Source: a virus
DNA length: 41,797 bases
Virus record (IMG/VR): IMGVR_UViG_3300013306_000028
Span: 1-41,797 of that record
Reading direction: 5' to 3' (one strand)
Part shown: one piece after another, positions 5,432 through 13,395 of the stretch
How positions within the stretch are numbered: the first letter of the stretch is position 1
How the letters are laid out: each line of letters starts with the position of its first letter
Notes under the pieces: generated by a model
The model's database searches: none
Seen by the model: the letters and a program-made list of their open reading frames with translations, nothing else
What the model was told of the DNA's origin: nothing
Program-made: the position numbers and the translations under genes

Positions 5432-6348
5432 TGTCACGAAACCGTACCGGAAACGTGACATGGGTAGTCGCACCCGTTGACTACCAAAAGGTATTCAGTA
5501 CCCGCACGGATACCCCAGTAGACAACCGGGTGTACCGTAAACACAAGAAAGCGCGGGACCGCCAGTTAGCCCCTGACGGTCCCGCTAAACCCACCATGAA
5601 GGAAGTCATGATGAGCCGTACAACACATTACCCGCAACCGATGGACCGTGGCTGGTACACCGTGTTCGGTTTGGCAGGCGTGTCAGCTGTGATCATGGTT
5701 GCTGTGATCGCCGCCCTGATCGGTCTCGCATCCACACTGTTGGCGCCTGCACCTGTGGCCGCGTCGGAACCTCCACGCATTCCCCCGCACATCAACGTCA
5801 CCCCCGTCCCGCTACCGGTCACGTTCGCCTCCGAAGGCGACAGCATCTCCGCTCTGCGTGACAACAACAATGTGCCCATCACATGGTCGTGGGTGCGTGA
5901 CGCTGTTGCTGAAGGGAACCTCACCTATGTGGGTGTGTATATGCGTGCCGGTGCTGCAACCCCTGAACTGTTGGCGCACGCGAAACCGACTGCTGCGAAG
6001 GTGATGGTGGTGATGGCTGGCACGAACGACGTGTCACAGCACCTCAGCATCTCCTCAACCCTGAACAGGATTGCCGCCATTTTTGGGCGTACTGGTGGGC
6101 GTGTGAAAATCCTGTCAGCGGTCGCCCCGAGGAACACGTTGACGGCTGAAACCAACCAACTCAACTACTGGTTGCAGAAACTGGCAGCACAACATCATTG
6201 GGTGTTCATCGACCCGTGGACTTCCGTCAGGGCTGCGAACGGTACATGGGTTCCTGGTGCGAACGCTGACGTAATCCACCCGTCCGCAGCAACCGGTGTG
6301 ATCGTCGGGCAAGTGCTACGTCAAACGATGCTGGCTTATGCTGGATGA
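5431..6348 (+). CDS. Membrane-anchored SGNH/GDSL hydrolase
   Basis: 305 residues from ATG 5431 (TGATG coupling); ATG 5608 or 5611 with AAGGAAG is an alternative, since MSRTTHYP there resembles the first start. A basic N-terminus is followed by one transmembrane helix (about 75-105, GLAGVSAVIMVAVIAALIGL) and a Pro-rich linker, predicting an extracytoplasmic domain. SGNH blocks are present: SEGDSIS (block I Ser), AGTNDV (block III Asn) and DVIHPS (block V Asp/His). Family members are esterases or O-acetyl hydrolases. Placed between the integrase and the end of the late operon, it is a good lysogenic-conversion candidate acting on the cell envelope. Substrate unknown. Confidence 0.8.
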   Translation: MSRNRTGNVTWVVAPVDYQKVFSTRTDTPVDNRVYRKHKKARDRQLAPDGPAKPTMKEVMMSRTTHYPQPMDRGWYTVFGLAGVSAVIMVAVIAALIGLASTLLAPAPVAASEPPRIPPHINVTPVPLPVTFASEGDSISALRDNNNVPITWSWVRDAVAEGNLTYVGVYMRAGAATPELLAHAKPTAAKVMVVMAGTNDVSQHLSISSTLNRIAAIFGRTGGRVKILSAVAPRNTLTAETNQLNYWLQKLAAQHHWVFIDPWTSVRAANGTWVPGANADVIHPSAATGVIVGQVLRQTMLAYAG

Positions 6349-6349
6349 C

Positions 6350-6454
6350 ATGAACGTGTGGTGTCGTATCGGATGGCATGTGTGGGTGTGGGATGGCCAC
6401 TGGTATTCGTGTTCCCGCTGCCACATCGTCCAAGAGGATCACGAAACCGTTTAG
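6350..6454 (+). CDS. 34-residue putative zinc-ribbon peptide
   Basis: Starting at ATG 6350, just after the SGNH stop (an in-frame ATG at 6338 would overlap it), the product contains CRIGWHVWVW then CSRCH. The W/H-rich pattern with CxxC resembles the very small metal-binding proteins found in many actinophages. No strong ribosome site is visible; translation would be by coupling. It is the last gene before the terminator. Confidence 0.5.
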   Translation: MNVWCRIGWHVWVWDGHWYSCSRCHIVQEDHETV

Positions 6455-6504
6455 ACAAGAAAAGGACCCCGCCCAAGCCGAAGCTCGAGCGGGGTTTCTT
6501 GTCT
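6453..6504. terminator. Bidirectional intrinsic terminator
   Basis: AGACAAGAAA-AGGACCCCGC at the left pairs with GCGGGG-TTTCTTGTCT at the right. The core stem CCCCGC/GCGGGG is flanked by an A-rich arm on one side and a T-rich arm on the other, so it works on both strands. It separates the rightward integrase-SGNH operon from the leftward late operon, and its right arm holds the last stop codon of that operon. Confidence 0.85.
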
Positions 6505-6772
6505 AGCGGGTGGAGATTTTGAAGTCGCCGCAATCGAACACGGGTGCTTCGGGTGCGTCGGTGACCTTCCCGTACACATGCCACACACCGGGTGCGTACG
6601 TGCCAACGTAGAAGCCTGTTTGGCCTTCGAGAATGTCAGCAGGGTTGAACGCGCCCGGATCTGACCCTGATGTGACAACAGAGTAGAACACGTTCGACGT
6701 GACAACCACGCCATTCACCGTCACAGGCACACCCTGAAATTCGAGGGACTCTTTCAAATACTCATTGAACAT
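6503..6772 (-). CDS. Hypothetical protein at the end of the late operon
   Basis: 89 residues from ATG 6772, which overlaps the end of the fibre gene by 11 bases and has AAAGG 8 bases upstream. Beta-rich sequence (VPVTVNGVVVTSNVFYSVV, TGFYVGTYAPGVWHVYGKVT) suggests a small Ig-like or jelly-roll structural protein. Likely a virion fibre accessory by position. No family recognised. Confidence 0.65.
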   Translation of the reverse strand: MFNEYLKESLEFQGVPVTVNGVVVTSNVFYSVVTSGSDPGAFNPADILEGQTGFYVGTYAPGVWHVYGKVTDAPEAPVFDCGDFKISTR

Positions 6773-8321
6773 CGAGTGAGCCTTTCCATCGAACGTCTGA
6801 GAGTGTGCCCGACCATCTTGAGGGCGCAAGGGTGCCGGACCAGCGGGGTGGTGCAAGGTAGGCGGTGACAGTGATGTTGCGTCTCACACCGTTGTCCATG
6901 CTGAACCGCAGCACAGGCACCACGGCAACCAGGAGGCAAGCGTTCACCATGTTTGCGGTCAGCGTTGTCGTCACGCGCGGGCTGGCTGCCGCGAGCGTTC
7001 CACCGTTCACCTGTGTACCCGCGACCGATGTTGTCAGCCTCGGGATCGACGTGTTGAGGACCGCCGAGTTGACTGAGCCGTCCGCAATGGTTGTGGTGAG
7101 ACGCGGAACAGCAACGTTCAGGACTGCAGCGTTGGTTTCGGTGCCACTGCTCGTGGTGGTGACCGTGGGCAATTGCGCCGTCAGGACAGCAGAGTTGATC
7201 TGCGACCCGACCATGCTGGACGTTACAACTGGGAGTGCCGCGTTCAGTGTTGCTGGGTTGCCGACCTGATCGGCTATCGAGGTTGTCGCCCTCGGCACGG
7301 ATGCGCTCAGGCTGCCCGTATTGGTTTGGGTACCCGTGATGCTCGAGGTGAGCACGGGAACGTTGTCAGTCAGGATCGCGACGTTGGTTTGTGTTCCGGC
7401 GATTGCACTGGTGAGGACCGGTGAGGCTGCGGACAGTGATGCGGGATCCGTCTGGGTGCCAGCGATGGAACTTGTCAGAACTGGTACCGCATCCGACAAG
7501 ACGGCTGCGTTGACTTGGGTTCCCGCTATTGCGGTGGTGAGACGCGGGACAGCAACCGTGGAGGCGTCCGCCAGGTTCGTTTGCGTGCCCCCGATACTCG
7601 ACGTGAGGACCGGGATGTGCTGAGAAAGCACGCCAGCATTCGCGCCGGACGGTACGTTCATGGCGAGGGTGATGCCCTCTTTGGTCAAACCCTGAGTCTG
7701 GTTCGCCAACCCGAAAAACGATGTCGCGGTGGATGAGTCAATGGTCGCAATGGTCAGCCCGTAACCGTCAACCGTGGTCAGACCGGTACCTGTGTCCACA
7801 ATTTCTGTGGGGGTCGGCGTGCCGGTCCATGTTGCCGAACCAGGGGTTGCTGAATGGTTGGCGTTACCCGAAATGGCAGCCAACCAGTTCGTACCAGTCA
7901 GCGACGAAATGGTGGGGTTGTTACCGGTGGTCAACGCAAGGTTGGTTGCGGTGGCAGCCTTCACAAAGGTGGTGCCCGAAGGGAACTCGAAGAACGTCAC
8001 ACCGATGGTGTAGTTCGACCCGTTATGGCGACAAAAAATGGTGTCAGACCCGGCAGCAGTCTTCATGAACACGTACAGGCCCGAGTTGTTCACAGCGGAA
8101 CAGTTCGTGTTCAACGTCCACCCGGTGGGCGCCGTCGTGCCCGTGCCGCCTGCCGTGCCAGTCGTTGTGACCGCGCCCTCAACCACGGCCAACAGGACAC
8201 GCCCCGACGTGGGGGTGAACAGTGTTCCCGCGACCGCTGTACCCGTAGACGGGTCTACGGTGTGGTCGGCTGTCCCGTTCTGTGGGGCGGCAATGGTGAC
8301 CATATTCAAGTAGTCAGCCAT
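6762..8321 (-). CDS. Repetitive tail fibre-like protein
   Basis: 519 residues from ATG 8321 with GGGGG upstream. Residues 1-228 form a beta-rich head domain (LLAVVEGAV, GWTLNTN, NYTIGVTFFEFP) resembling the N-terminal domain of actinophage minor structural proteins. Residues 229-482 are twelve consecutive 21-residue repeats of the form xxxLxxxxPxLTSSIAGTQTN. The C-terminus holds three copies of a RWSGTL motif. The regular short beta repeat suggests a fibrous stalk. It lies among spike genes after the lysis module, where actinophages place extra fibres. A host-range or appendage role is inferred. Confidence 0.75.
   Translation of the reverse strand: MADYLNMVTIAAPQNGTADHTVDPSTGTAVAGTLFTPTSGRVLLAVVEGAVTTTGTAGGTGTTAPTGWTLNTNCSAVNNSGLYVFMKTAAGSDTIFCRHNGSNYTIGVTFFEFPSGTTFVKAATATNLALTTGNNPTISSLTGTNWLAAISGNANHSATPGSATWTGTPTPTEIVDTGTGLTTVDGYGLTIATIDSSTATSFFGLANQTQGLTKEGITLAMNVPSGANAGVLSQHIPVLTSSIGGTQTNLADASTVAVPRLTTAIAGTQVNAAVLSDAVPVLTSSIAGTQTDPASLSAASPVLTSAIAGTQTNVAILTDNVPVLTSSITGTQTNTGSLSASVPRATTSIADQVGNPATLNAALPVVTSSMVGSQINSAVLTAQLPTVTTTSSGTETNAAVLNVAVPRLTTTIADGSVNSAVLNTSIPRLTTSVAGTQVNGGTLAAASPRVTTTLTANMVNACLLVAVVPVLRFSMDNGVRRNITVTAYLAPPRWSGTLAPSRWSGTLSDVRWKGSLDVQ
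6876..7637 (-). repeat. Twelve 63-bp coding repeats
   Basis: Copies encode 21 residues each (one has 22), aligned by Leu at position 4, Pro at 9, a TSSIAGTQTN-like end and Asn at 21. Copies 3-5 and 10 are closest to each other; copies 6, 11 and 12 are most diverged. The divergence shows an old expansion maintained by selection for structure. Confidence 0.85.
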
Positions 8322-8339
8322 CAGCCGCCCCCATTCCAG

Positions 8340-9200
8340 TTATACGAGTGCGCCAGTGTCGTTATCGACGTTTCCCGAAATGATGTTCCCGGTGCTCCCA
8401 CCGAGAACGGGCATGTACGCGACCGGGCCGTAGTACCCGTAGTTGGGGAAAGTTCCGGCCATCGTTTTCGAGAACTTGTTGTTCGTGATCCGACAGTTCG
8501 TGACCGCACCACGGGTCTGGCCGGGACCGTAAATGCAATACCCGGCGCCAGACAGAAGGTTGTTGTCGATGAGAATGTCGGTCAGTGTCGAATTGCCTGT
8601 TTCGCGTTCGGCGGTGATGCATGACGTTTCCGTCTGCTTCACAATCACCGTGTTGTGTTGGATCACCCAATGCCCAACCTGCGACTCAAAGTCGATGCCG
8701 TCATTGTGTTCCGACCCGGAAAAGTACAGGTCGTGCACATAGTTGTCTTGGGCGGTGCACCAGTCCTTCCCGCGAATACCGTCCGAACTGCCGGACACAT
8801 TGTTGCGGGAAGCGACCGCATACGAGTTCATGATGAACGAACACTCGGAGGCGGGACCGGTGGTGAACGTGTTGTCGTAGATTTGCGCCCACGAGGATGA
8901 GGCGCCATCGACCATGAGTGGCCACGGGGTTGTTGATGTGAACTTGTTGTTGCGGACAATGATGCCGGGACCGGAAATGTACAGGTCACCGTTGCCGATC
9001 AGGTACCCGTCAAGGATGACTGGGTTCGCAACCGTCGAAGTCAGGTTCCACGGGCCCGTGTAAGCCTTGAGAGCAGCGACCTTAGTGCCCGTATTAGCCG
9101 CACTAGGAAACCCGGCGGCTACAGGATCAGTGACCGGCACCGAAGCAGTAAACGTCTTCCCGCCACGCGTGTACGTGACGGTGACCGTTTCCGTAGCCAT
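8340..9200 (-). CDS. Right-handed beta-helix spike/depolymerase-like protein
   Basis: 286 residues from ATG 9200. Short N-terminal domain (about 1-45), then a parallel beta-helix with regularly spaced turns: GPGIIVRNNKF, AQIYDNTF, VASRNNVSG, TAQDNYVHD, VIQHNTVIV, ILIDNNLLS, CRITNNKFS. Such pectate-lyase folds form tail spikes that bind or degrade surface polysaccharide. It overlaps the previous gene as TGATGG. Catalytic residues cannot be assigned from sequence alone. Confidence 0.8.
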   Translation of the reverse strand: MATETVTVTYTRGGKTFTASVPVTDPVAAGFPSAANTGTKVAALKAYTGPWNLTSTVANPVILDGYLIGNGDLYISGPGIIVRNNKFTSTTPWPLMVDGASSSWAQIYDNTFTTGPASECSFIMNSYAVASRNNVSGSSDGIRGKDWCTAQDNYVHDLYFSGSEHNDGIDFESQVGHWVIQHNTVIVKQTETSCITAERETGNSTLTDILIDNNLLSGAGYCIYGPGQTRGAVTNCRITNNKFSKTMAGTFPNYGYYGPVAYMPVLGGSTGNIISGNVDNDTGALV

Positions 9201-9502
9201 CAGGCGGAAGTGGTGTACTTCGCGACAGTGCCAGTATCCGACCCAGCCACAATCGCCACCGTGCGACCACCCGTAGCCGTCACCGAACCCGGAGACTTCG
9301 CCGGAACAGCAGGCGCACCAGGAGTGACCACATCAACGTTGCCATTCACGATCTGCCCATTCGACAGGGCAGTTGAGAACGTCGCCGTCTCGTGGGAGTC
9401 AGGGCCGGCAGGCAACGCTGCACGCCCAGAGTCGGTGACAACCACCGTGATGGTGTCGCCCTTTACATATGACGCCTTGTCGAAGGCGATTCCGTCAGCC
9501 AT
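9200..9502 (-). CDS. Small Ig-like structural protein
   Basis: 100 residues from ATG 9502. It begins FDKASYVKGDTITVVVTDSG, typical of bacterial Ig-like domains, and ends in beta strands (GSVTATGGRTVAIV). No transmembrane or signal segment. It probably decorates fibre or spike, given tight coupling to the beta-helix gene. Confidence 0.7.
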   Translation of the reverse strand: MADGIAFDKASYVKGDTITVVVTDSGRAALPAGPDSHETATFSTALSNGQIVNGNVDVVTPGAPAVPAKSPGSVTATGGRTVAIVAGSDTGTVAKYTTSA

Positions 9503-9520
9503 GCGTTTCTCCTAAGTTTC

Positions 9521-9916
9521 TTATGCAACCGGGACAGTGATGGTGGGCACGCCAAGGTCAACGTTCACACCAGTGCTGATCGTGGTAGACCCAAGAGTCA
9601 TATCCCCGCCACCACCCGTCGCCGTGACCGTGCCGTCGAGAATGGCCGTACCACCCGACGTTGCGAGACGGAAATACCCGGCAGTACCCGACGCGGCAGG
9701 TGACGCGGCAGCAGGGTCAGCAGCAGTCAGCGCACCCGACGAGGACGTGAACGAACCCGAAATGGCAACCGTCACCAGGAGTGTTCCGGTGGCGCCCGTT
9801 TCAGGGGTGGCCGGTTTCGACCCTGAATAGATTTTGATGGTCGAGCTGGCGCCAATAGCGGTCGCAAGCGCGGCACCCATCGACTGTGTTGCCGCAACCG
9901 TTACGGAAATGGACAT
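9521..9916 (-). CDS. Minor structural protein (actinophage fibre-associated family)
   Basis: 131 residues from ATG 9916. The pattern IKIYSGSKPATPETGATG, LLVTVAISG, GYFRLATSGG, ILDGTVTATGG and MTLGSTTISTG is that of a widespread actinophage structural family of one all-beta domain. It is Ala/Thr/Gly rich. It follows the lysis genes and a hairpin at 9941-9958. Confidence 0.75.
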   Translation of the reverse strand: MSISVTVAATQSMGAALATAIGASSTIKIYSGSKPATPETGATGTLLVTVAISGSFTSSSGALTAADPAAASPAASGTAGYFRLATSGGTAILDGTVTATGGGGDMTLGSTTISTGVNVDLGVPTITVPVA

Positions 9917-9940
9917 TGGTGAGGCTCCTTAAATGGCGAA

Positions 9941-9958
9941 GCCCCACCAACGTGGGGC
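9941..9958 (-). terminator. Hairpin after the lysis module
   Basis: GCCCCAC-GTTG-GTGGGGC is a perfect 7-bp stem with a 4-base loop, followed on the minus strand by TTCGCCATTT. It lies between the small acidic gene (ends 9984) and the ribosome site of the 9916 gene, so it would attenuate rather than fully end transcription. Confidence 0.5.
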
Positions 9959-9983
9959 CGTGAATATATCTACTTGGATATGG

Positions 9984-10058
9984 TCATTGGCAGGACTCGC
10001 ACCACAGATCCGTCATGGGATCTTCGGGCACGTAGTACTCGTCTTCGGGGTCCGTCAC
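9984..10058 (-). CDS. 24-residue acidic peptide with CxxC
   Basis: GTG 10058 overlaps the holin stop as GTGA. The peptide is very acidic (TDPEDEYYVPEDPMTD) and ends WCESCQ. Coupling to the holin gene and a metal-binding-like Cys pair support a real short gene; no strong ribosome site is present. Confidence 0.45.
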   Translation of the reverse strand: MTDPEDEYYVPEDPMTDLWCESCQ

Positions 10059-10285
10059 TTCGTGTTAGCTACAGCCAGACCACCAACAGGGATAGCAAGA
10101 TAGGCGACAACCGCCTGCGAACCCACCACAATCTCAGGGATGCTGTGACCGATACCAAGGAAATAGGCGGCTGCACCACCAACCAGGACAGCACCAACCG
10201 CGTAGATCGAATACACAACCTTGCGAATGGTTGCGGACGTGATGATCACACCGATACTCGGCGGGGTGGGAATAGGGTCAGACAT
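10055..10285 (-). CDS. Holin
   Basis: 76 residues from ATG 10285 with AAGGAG 6 bases upstream. Two hydrophobic helices (about residues 20-42, VVYSIYAVGAVLVGGAAAYFLG, and 50-72, IVVGSQAVVAYLAIPVGGLA) with short polar ends fit a small phage holin. It sits two genes after the M15 endolysin. It would form membrane lesions that release or trigger the endolysin. Assignment is by topology and context. Confidence 0.75.
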   Translation of the reverse strand: MSDPIPTPPSIGVIITSATIRKVVYSIYAVGAVLVGGAAAYFLGIGHSIPEIVVGSQAVVAYLAIPVGGLAVANTK

Positions 10286-10595
10286 TGTTGTCTCCTTCTT
10301 TACTGAGCCGGGTCATCAGCTCGTCAGTTTTCGTTTCCACCCGTGCAACAGCGTCCTTCACAGACGAACCGTTGTTGTAGTGGACTTCATGGTGAATGTC
10401 GTCAATGCGGTCGTTCGTGCGTTCAATGAACTCCGGCAAATCCGATAAGGCGTTGATCGTGTTCACGAATTGGGAAATGAACTTCCAGGCGGCAGGGATG
10501 CCCCGTATGGCGCCGAAGATGACACCGAGGACAACCGATACTGCGATCACCCATTGGAGCCACGGCCACGCCTGCGAGAAGTCGAGGCTAGGCAT
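10278..10595 (-). CDS. Membrane protein with coiled coil (DUF2746-like)
   Basis: 105 residues from ATG 10595. One N-terminal helix (about 12-35, PWLQWVIAVSVVLGVIFGAI) is followed by an amphipathic, coiled-coil-prone C-terminus. The block IDDIHHEVHYNNGSSVKDAV is the signature of a protein found beside holins in many actinophages. It may act as a second holin-like or regulatory lysis protein. It overlaps the holin gene by 8 bases. Confidence 0.7.
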   Translation of the reverse strand: MPSLDFSQAWPWLQWVIAVSVVLGVIFGAIRGIPAAWKFISQFVNTINALSDLPEFIERTNDRIDDIHHEVHYNNGSSVKDAVARVETKTDELMTRLSKEGDNNV

Positions 10596-10598
10596 CCC

Positions 10599-11279
10599 TT
10601 ACCACTTAGGGGCGGCGTTCACCGCAGCGGAAAGGGCGTCAGGGGTCGTCACAGACAGGGCAACACCCTGCGCAACAATCGCCTGATACTCGGCCAGTTT
10701 CAGTCCACGAAACGCACCATCCGAAAGGCGGTAAAGCCATACGGTGGCGTCAGCAGACGACTTGATGAGGGCGTAATCCATTAGCTTCTTCTTCCTAGGT
10801 TTCGGGGCATCCGTGATGGGTTTGACAGTGACGACAGCGGGGGCGTTGATGATCGTTCCTGGCGCGGTCAGGCACTCCCAATGCCACCGTTCATCGGACG
10901 CTTGACCGGTCGCCCACGAATACCCGTAGGCGGAAGCATTCGACTGCAACCAATTCCACACAGCAGCAGAAGACTCATACCCGGTCAGGTCAATTGCGCG
11001 ACCCCACCCATGATTCGAGGTACCCGGATACGCGGCAACGTTCCCTTTGCCCTGCTGGTACAGGTTGTAAAACTCAACCTGCGTCACATACGGGCGGTAA
11101 CAGGACGAACCAGGGGCCGGGTTGATGACCACGCCGGTAGCAGCCAGGCACGCGGCACGCATCCGCAACCACTGGGCTGCGGCAGTCGGCTCGAGGTAGT
11201 CTTCACGCCCGGAAACGTCCACCAGAATGTTGGTGTTGATGTGCCCGTTCGACAGGCCACCCCACGCAAGATTGATCAT
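10599..11279 (-). CDS. Endolysin, D,D/L,D-carboxypeptidase-type (peptidase M15)
   Basis: 226 residues from ATG 11279 with AGAGG upstream. Zinc ligands of the VanY/M15 fold are visible: His90 and Asp97 in SNHGWGRAIDL, and His133 in RWHWEC; Arg62 in YRPYVTQ matches the conserved Arg. The fold covers about residues 20-145. A basic linker (KPRKKK) leads to a 60-residue C-terminal domain (ALIKSSADATVWLYRL...) that probably binds the wall. It would cut peptidoglycan stem peptides. It overlaps a 21-codon gene whose start resembles a GH25 lysozyme. Confidence 0.88.
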   Translation of the reverse strand: MINLAWGGLSNGHINTNILVDVSGREDYLEPTAAAQWLRMRAACLAATGVVINPAPGSSCYRPYVTQVEFYNLYQQGKGNVAAYPGTSNHGWGRAIDLTGYESSAAVWNWLQSNASAYGYSWATGQASDERWHWECLTAPGTIINAPAVVTVKPITDAPKPRKKKLMDYALIKSSADATVWLYRLSDGAFRGLKLAEYQAIVAQGVALSVTTPDALSAAVNAAPKW

Positions 11280-11341
11280 GACAACCTCTGTCCGGGCTGG
11301 TAGTTGCCTTGGGCGTAACTTACGTCCACACCTTCAAGCAT
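11276..11341 (-). CDS. 21-residue peptide resembling a GH25 lysozyme N-terminus
   Basis: ATG 11341 has an ideal ribosome site (AGGAGG). The peptide begins MLEGVDVSYAQGNYQPG, close to the first strand of GH25 muramidases (GxDVSxxQG), and stops in a TGA that overlaps the endolysin ATG. It may be a translational-coupling leader for the endolysin or the stump of a muramidase replaced by the M15 domain. The catalytic Asp of GH25 would be the first Asp, but the remainder of the barrel is missing. Confidence 0.5.
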   Translation of the reverse strand: MLEGVDVSYAQGNYQPGQRLS

Positions 11342-11353
11342 TCGTGCCTCCTA

Positions 11354-13321
11354 TCAGGACAGGCCAACCCACGGCGCAGTAGTAGCCGCTGTCAGGGTCG
11401 GCAGCGTGCCGGGCAGGGTGGTGAGCGAAGTGCCGCCCGTCGCGAACCGGAAATCAGGGGAAGAGACGGTGCCGATGGTGCCCATACCGGAACCGTTCAC
11501 CCCACGGATCTGGGGTGAGGTGGTGCCGTTCCACAGGAACGCCACATACACAAACCCGGACTGCTCGGAGGTCGCGGTAGAAAGCGTCGTCTGCTTGTTA
11601 CCGGTCGAGTTCCACACACCCGACTGATCAGCTGACGACTGCAACAGGTTCAGGTTCGAGTCGTACACGCCCACAAAGTTCTGCGAAGCGGTCAACGTCG
11701 CACCAGCGGCAGAGATCTGGTACCAAATGTTCTTGATCGCACCGCCGCCATCAAGCGGCACCTTCACGACGAACAGGGTGCCAGCAGTCCACACCGCCTG
11801 GCTGATCGTCGCAAACGCAGGATCGAATGCTTCACCGAGAAGCATGTTCATGCCCGTAAGAGAAGACGAACCGTAGACGGTCAGCATGGCGCCGAGAAGG
11901 CCCGCGCACGTGTTCTGATGCCATTCCATCGGGCGGATACCGGACTGCAGGTTCGCCCCATAGTCGGTGGCGCCAGTAAACCGGTTACCCCGGAACCGCA
12001 TGGTCGCCTGCGTGCCTGCACCAATGTTGAGGCCGTACTTCATGTGCGAACCGGTGTCATTCACCGTGTTGTTTAGGAGCGTGATTCGGGTAGAGGCGGA
12101 ACCCTGAATGTCGATCCCGTAGTTCGTGGAAACCGTGTTCGCGGTTGCCGGGTCTTGTACCCGGTTGTGCGACAGGTCCAAATCGGTGGAGTCGGTGATG
12201 AAGATTCCGCGCTGCGAGGCGGAGATGGCGCGGTTGCCAGTCATGGTCAGGCCGGCGACATTCTGAATCACAATCCCGTTGCGTCCACCGCTGACACGGT
12301 TGCCCTCAATGATCCCGTCGGCGCCGTAGATGTACCGGATACCGTCACCGGCAGCAGTGTTGCAGTACACGGTGTTGTCGGAGATGATCACGCGTCGGCT
12401 GCGCTGGGTCAGCTCGGTGGTCACGTTGGTGACATGGATGCCGTGCGATCCGCAACGGGTGATGCTGTTACCAACGATCACAATGTCTTCAGCGTCAACG
12501 GAAGTGCCCGAGTGGCCGATCTGCAGTTTGATGCCCTCGAGGCCGGTGTCTTCAATCTGGTTTCCGTGGGCGGCGAACTCGCGGACACTGCCGAGGTAGA
12601 TTCCGTGCTGGCCAACAATGTTGAAAATGTGGTTGTTGCTGATGCGGATGCTGTCACAGTCGCCACCGACAACGCCCTGCGCCCACTGACTGATCGCACA
12701 CCCGGTCACCAGGCAGTCGTCGGCGCCGTCATCAATGAGGATGCCTGCACCAAAGTTGGAGGTTGTGTCAACGATGGGCGGGTGGCCGGGACCAACGATC
12801 TTGCACGCACTGATCACAACCCGTTTCGGAGTGAACCCGCCGCCCGACTTCATGACCCGAACACCCACGCCCGCGTAACCGGAAACGGTCACACCGGTCA
12901 CGTTGGCGTCATCCGAGGTTCCCGAAATCTGGATCGCAGTAGCCCCATAGACGGAGGACGAGTTCACCCAGTCGGTGCCCTTGCCGAGGAACTTACCGCC
13001 CCGGATCGAAACACCTGCAGTGTCAGCAATTGTGATCGCGGGGGTGAGGTCAACGGTCTGCTGCAGGGTTGCACCCGTGAGGTCGATGCTTGTCCCAGCA
13101 ATCGCCACTGACAGGGCCGAGGTGAGTGAGTACGTTCCGGGCGCGAACGCGACACGACTACCGGAGGTCACACCTGACAGAACCGTTTGGATTGCTGCCT
13201 GCGACATGCTCGGGTTGACCGAAACGGCGCGACCAAACTGGAACTGGTCACCCACGGCCCCCATCACGGCGGAGGGGAACAGGTAGGACAAGGAGTCAAC
13301 AGAAACGAGCCTGTTCGTCAT
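11354..13321 (-). CDS. Large beta-helix tail spike protein
   Basis: 655 residues from ATG 13321. The N-terminus (about 1-35) likely attaches to the tail; residues 40-470 form a right-handed beta-helix of the pectate-lyase/NosD type with repeated turns such as IRISNNHIF, FAAHGNQIED, IVIVGNSITRCG, VIISDNTVYC, GIIEGNRVSGG, LTMTGNRAIS, LDLSHNRVQD, ITLLNNTVND. The C-terminal 180 residues form a separate beta domain (FVVKVPLDGGGAIKNIWYQI; FVGVYDSNLNLLQSS), probably for trimerisation or receptor binding. Polysaccharide binding or cleavage is inferred. Confidence 0.85.
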   Translation of the reverse strand: MTNRLVSVDSLSYLFPSAVMGAVGDQFQFGRAVSVNPSMSQAAIQTVLSGVTSGSRVAFAPGTYSLTSALSVAIAGTSIDLTGATLQQTVDLTPAITIADTAGVSIRGGKFLGKGTDWVNSSSVYGATAIQISGTSDDANVTGVTVSGYAGVGVRVMKSGGGFTPKRVVISACKIVGPGHPPIVDTTSNFGAGILIDDGADDCLVTGCAISQWAQGVVGGDCDSIRISNNHIFNIVGQHGIYLGSVREFAAHGNQIEDTGLEGIKLQIGHSGTSVDAEDIVIVGNSITRCGSHGIHVTNVTTELTQRSRRVIISDNTVYCNTAAGDGIRYIYGADGIIEGNRVSGGRNGIVIQNVAGLTMTGNRAISASQRGIFITDSTDLDLSHNRVQDPATANTVSTNYGIDIQGSASTRITLLNNTVNDTGSHMKYGLNIGAGTQATMRFRGNRFTGATDYGANLQSGIRPMEWHQNTCAGLLGAMLTVYGSSSLTGMNMLLGEAFDPAFATISQAVWTAGTLFVVKVPLDGGGAIKNIWYQISAAGATLTASQNFVGVYDSNLNLLQSSADQSGVWNSTGNKQTTLSTATSEQSGFVYVAFLWNGTTSPQIRGVNGSGMGTIGTVSSPDFRFATGGTSLTTLPGTLPTLTAATTAPWVGLS

Positions 13322-13352
13322 GGGTGCGCCTTTCAGGGCCGTTTAAATAGCG

Positions 13353-13395
13353 AAACCCCGCAAAAGCGAGGCGAAAAGGGGATCTTGAGGGGTTT
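13353..13395 (-). terminator. Possible hairpin between spike and minor tail genes
   Basis: AAACCCC (13353-13359) pairs with GGGGTTT (13389-13395) around an inner GC-rich region containing short inverted pieces. The right arm overlaps the stop of the 13394 gene. It could be a weak terminator for the leftward strand. Confidence 0.35.

Noticed and set aside
12155-13111. 318-codon plus-strand frame
   Set aside because: Antisense shadow of the beta-helix spike; no start signal and biased composition.
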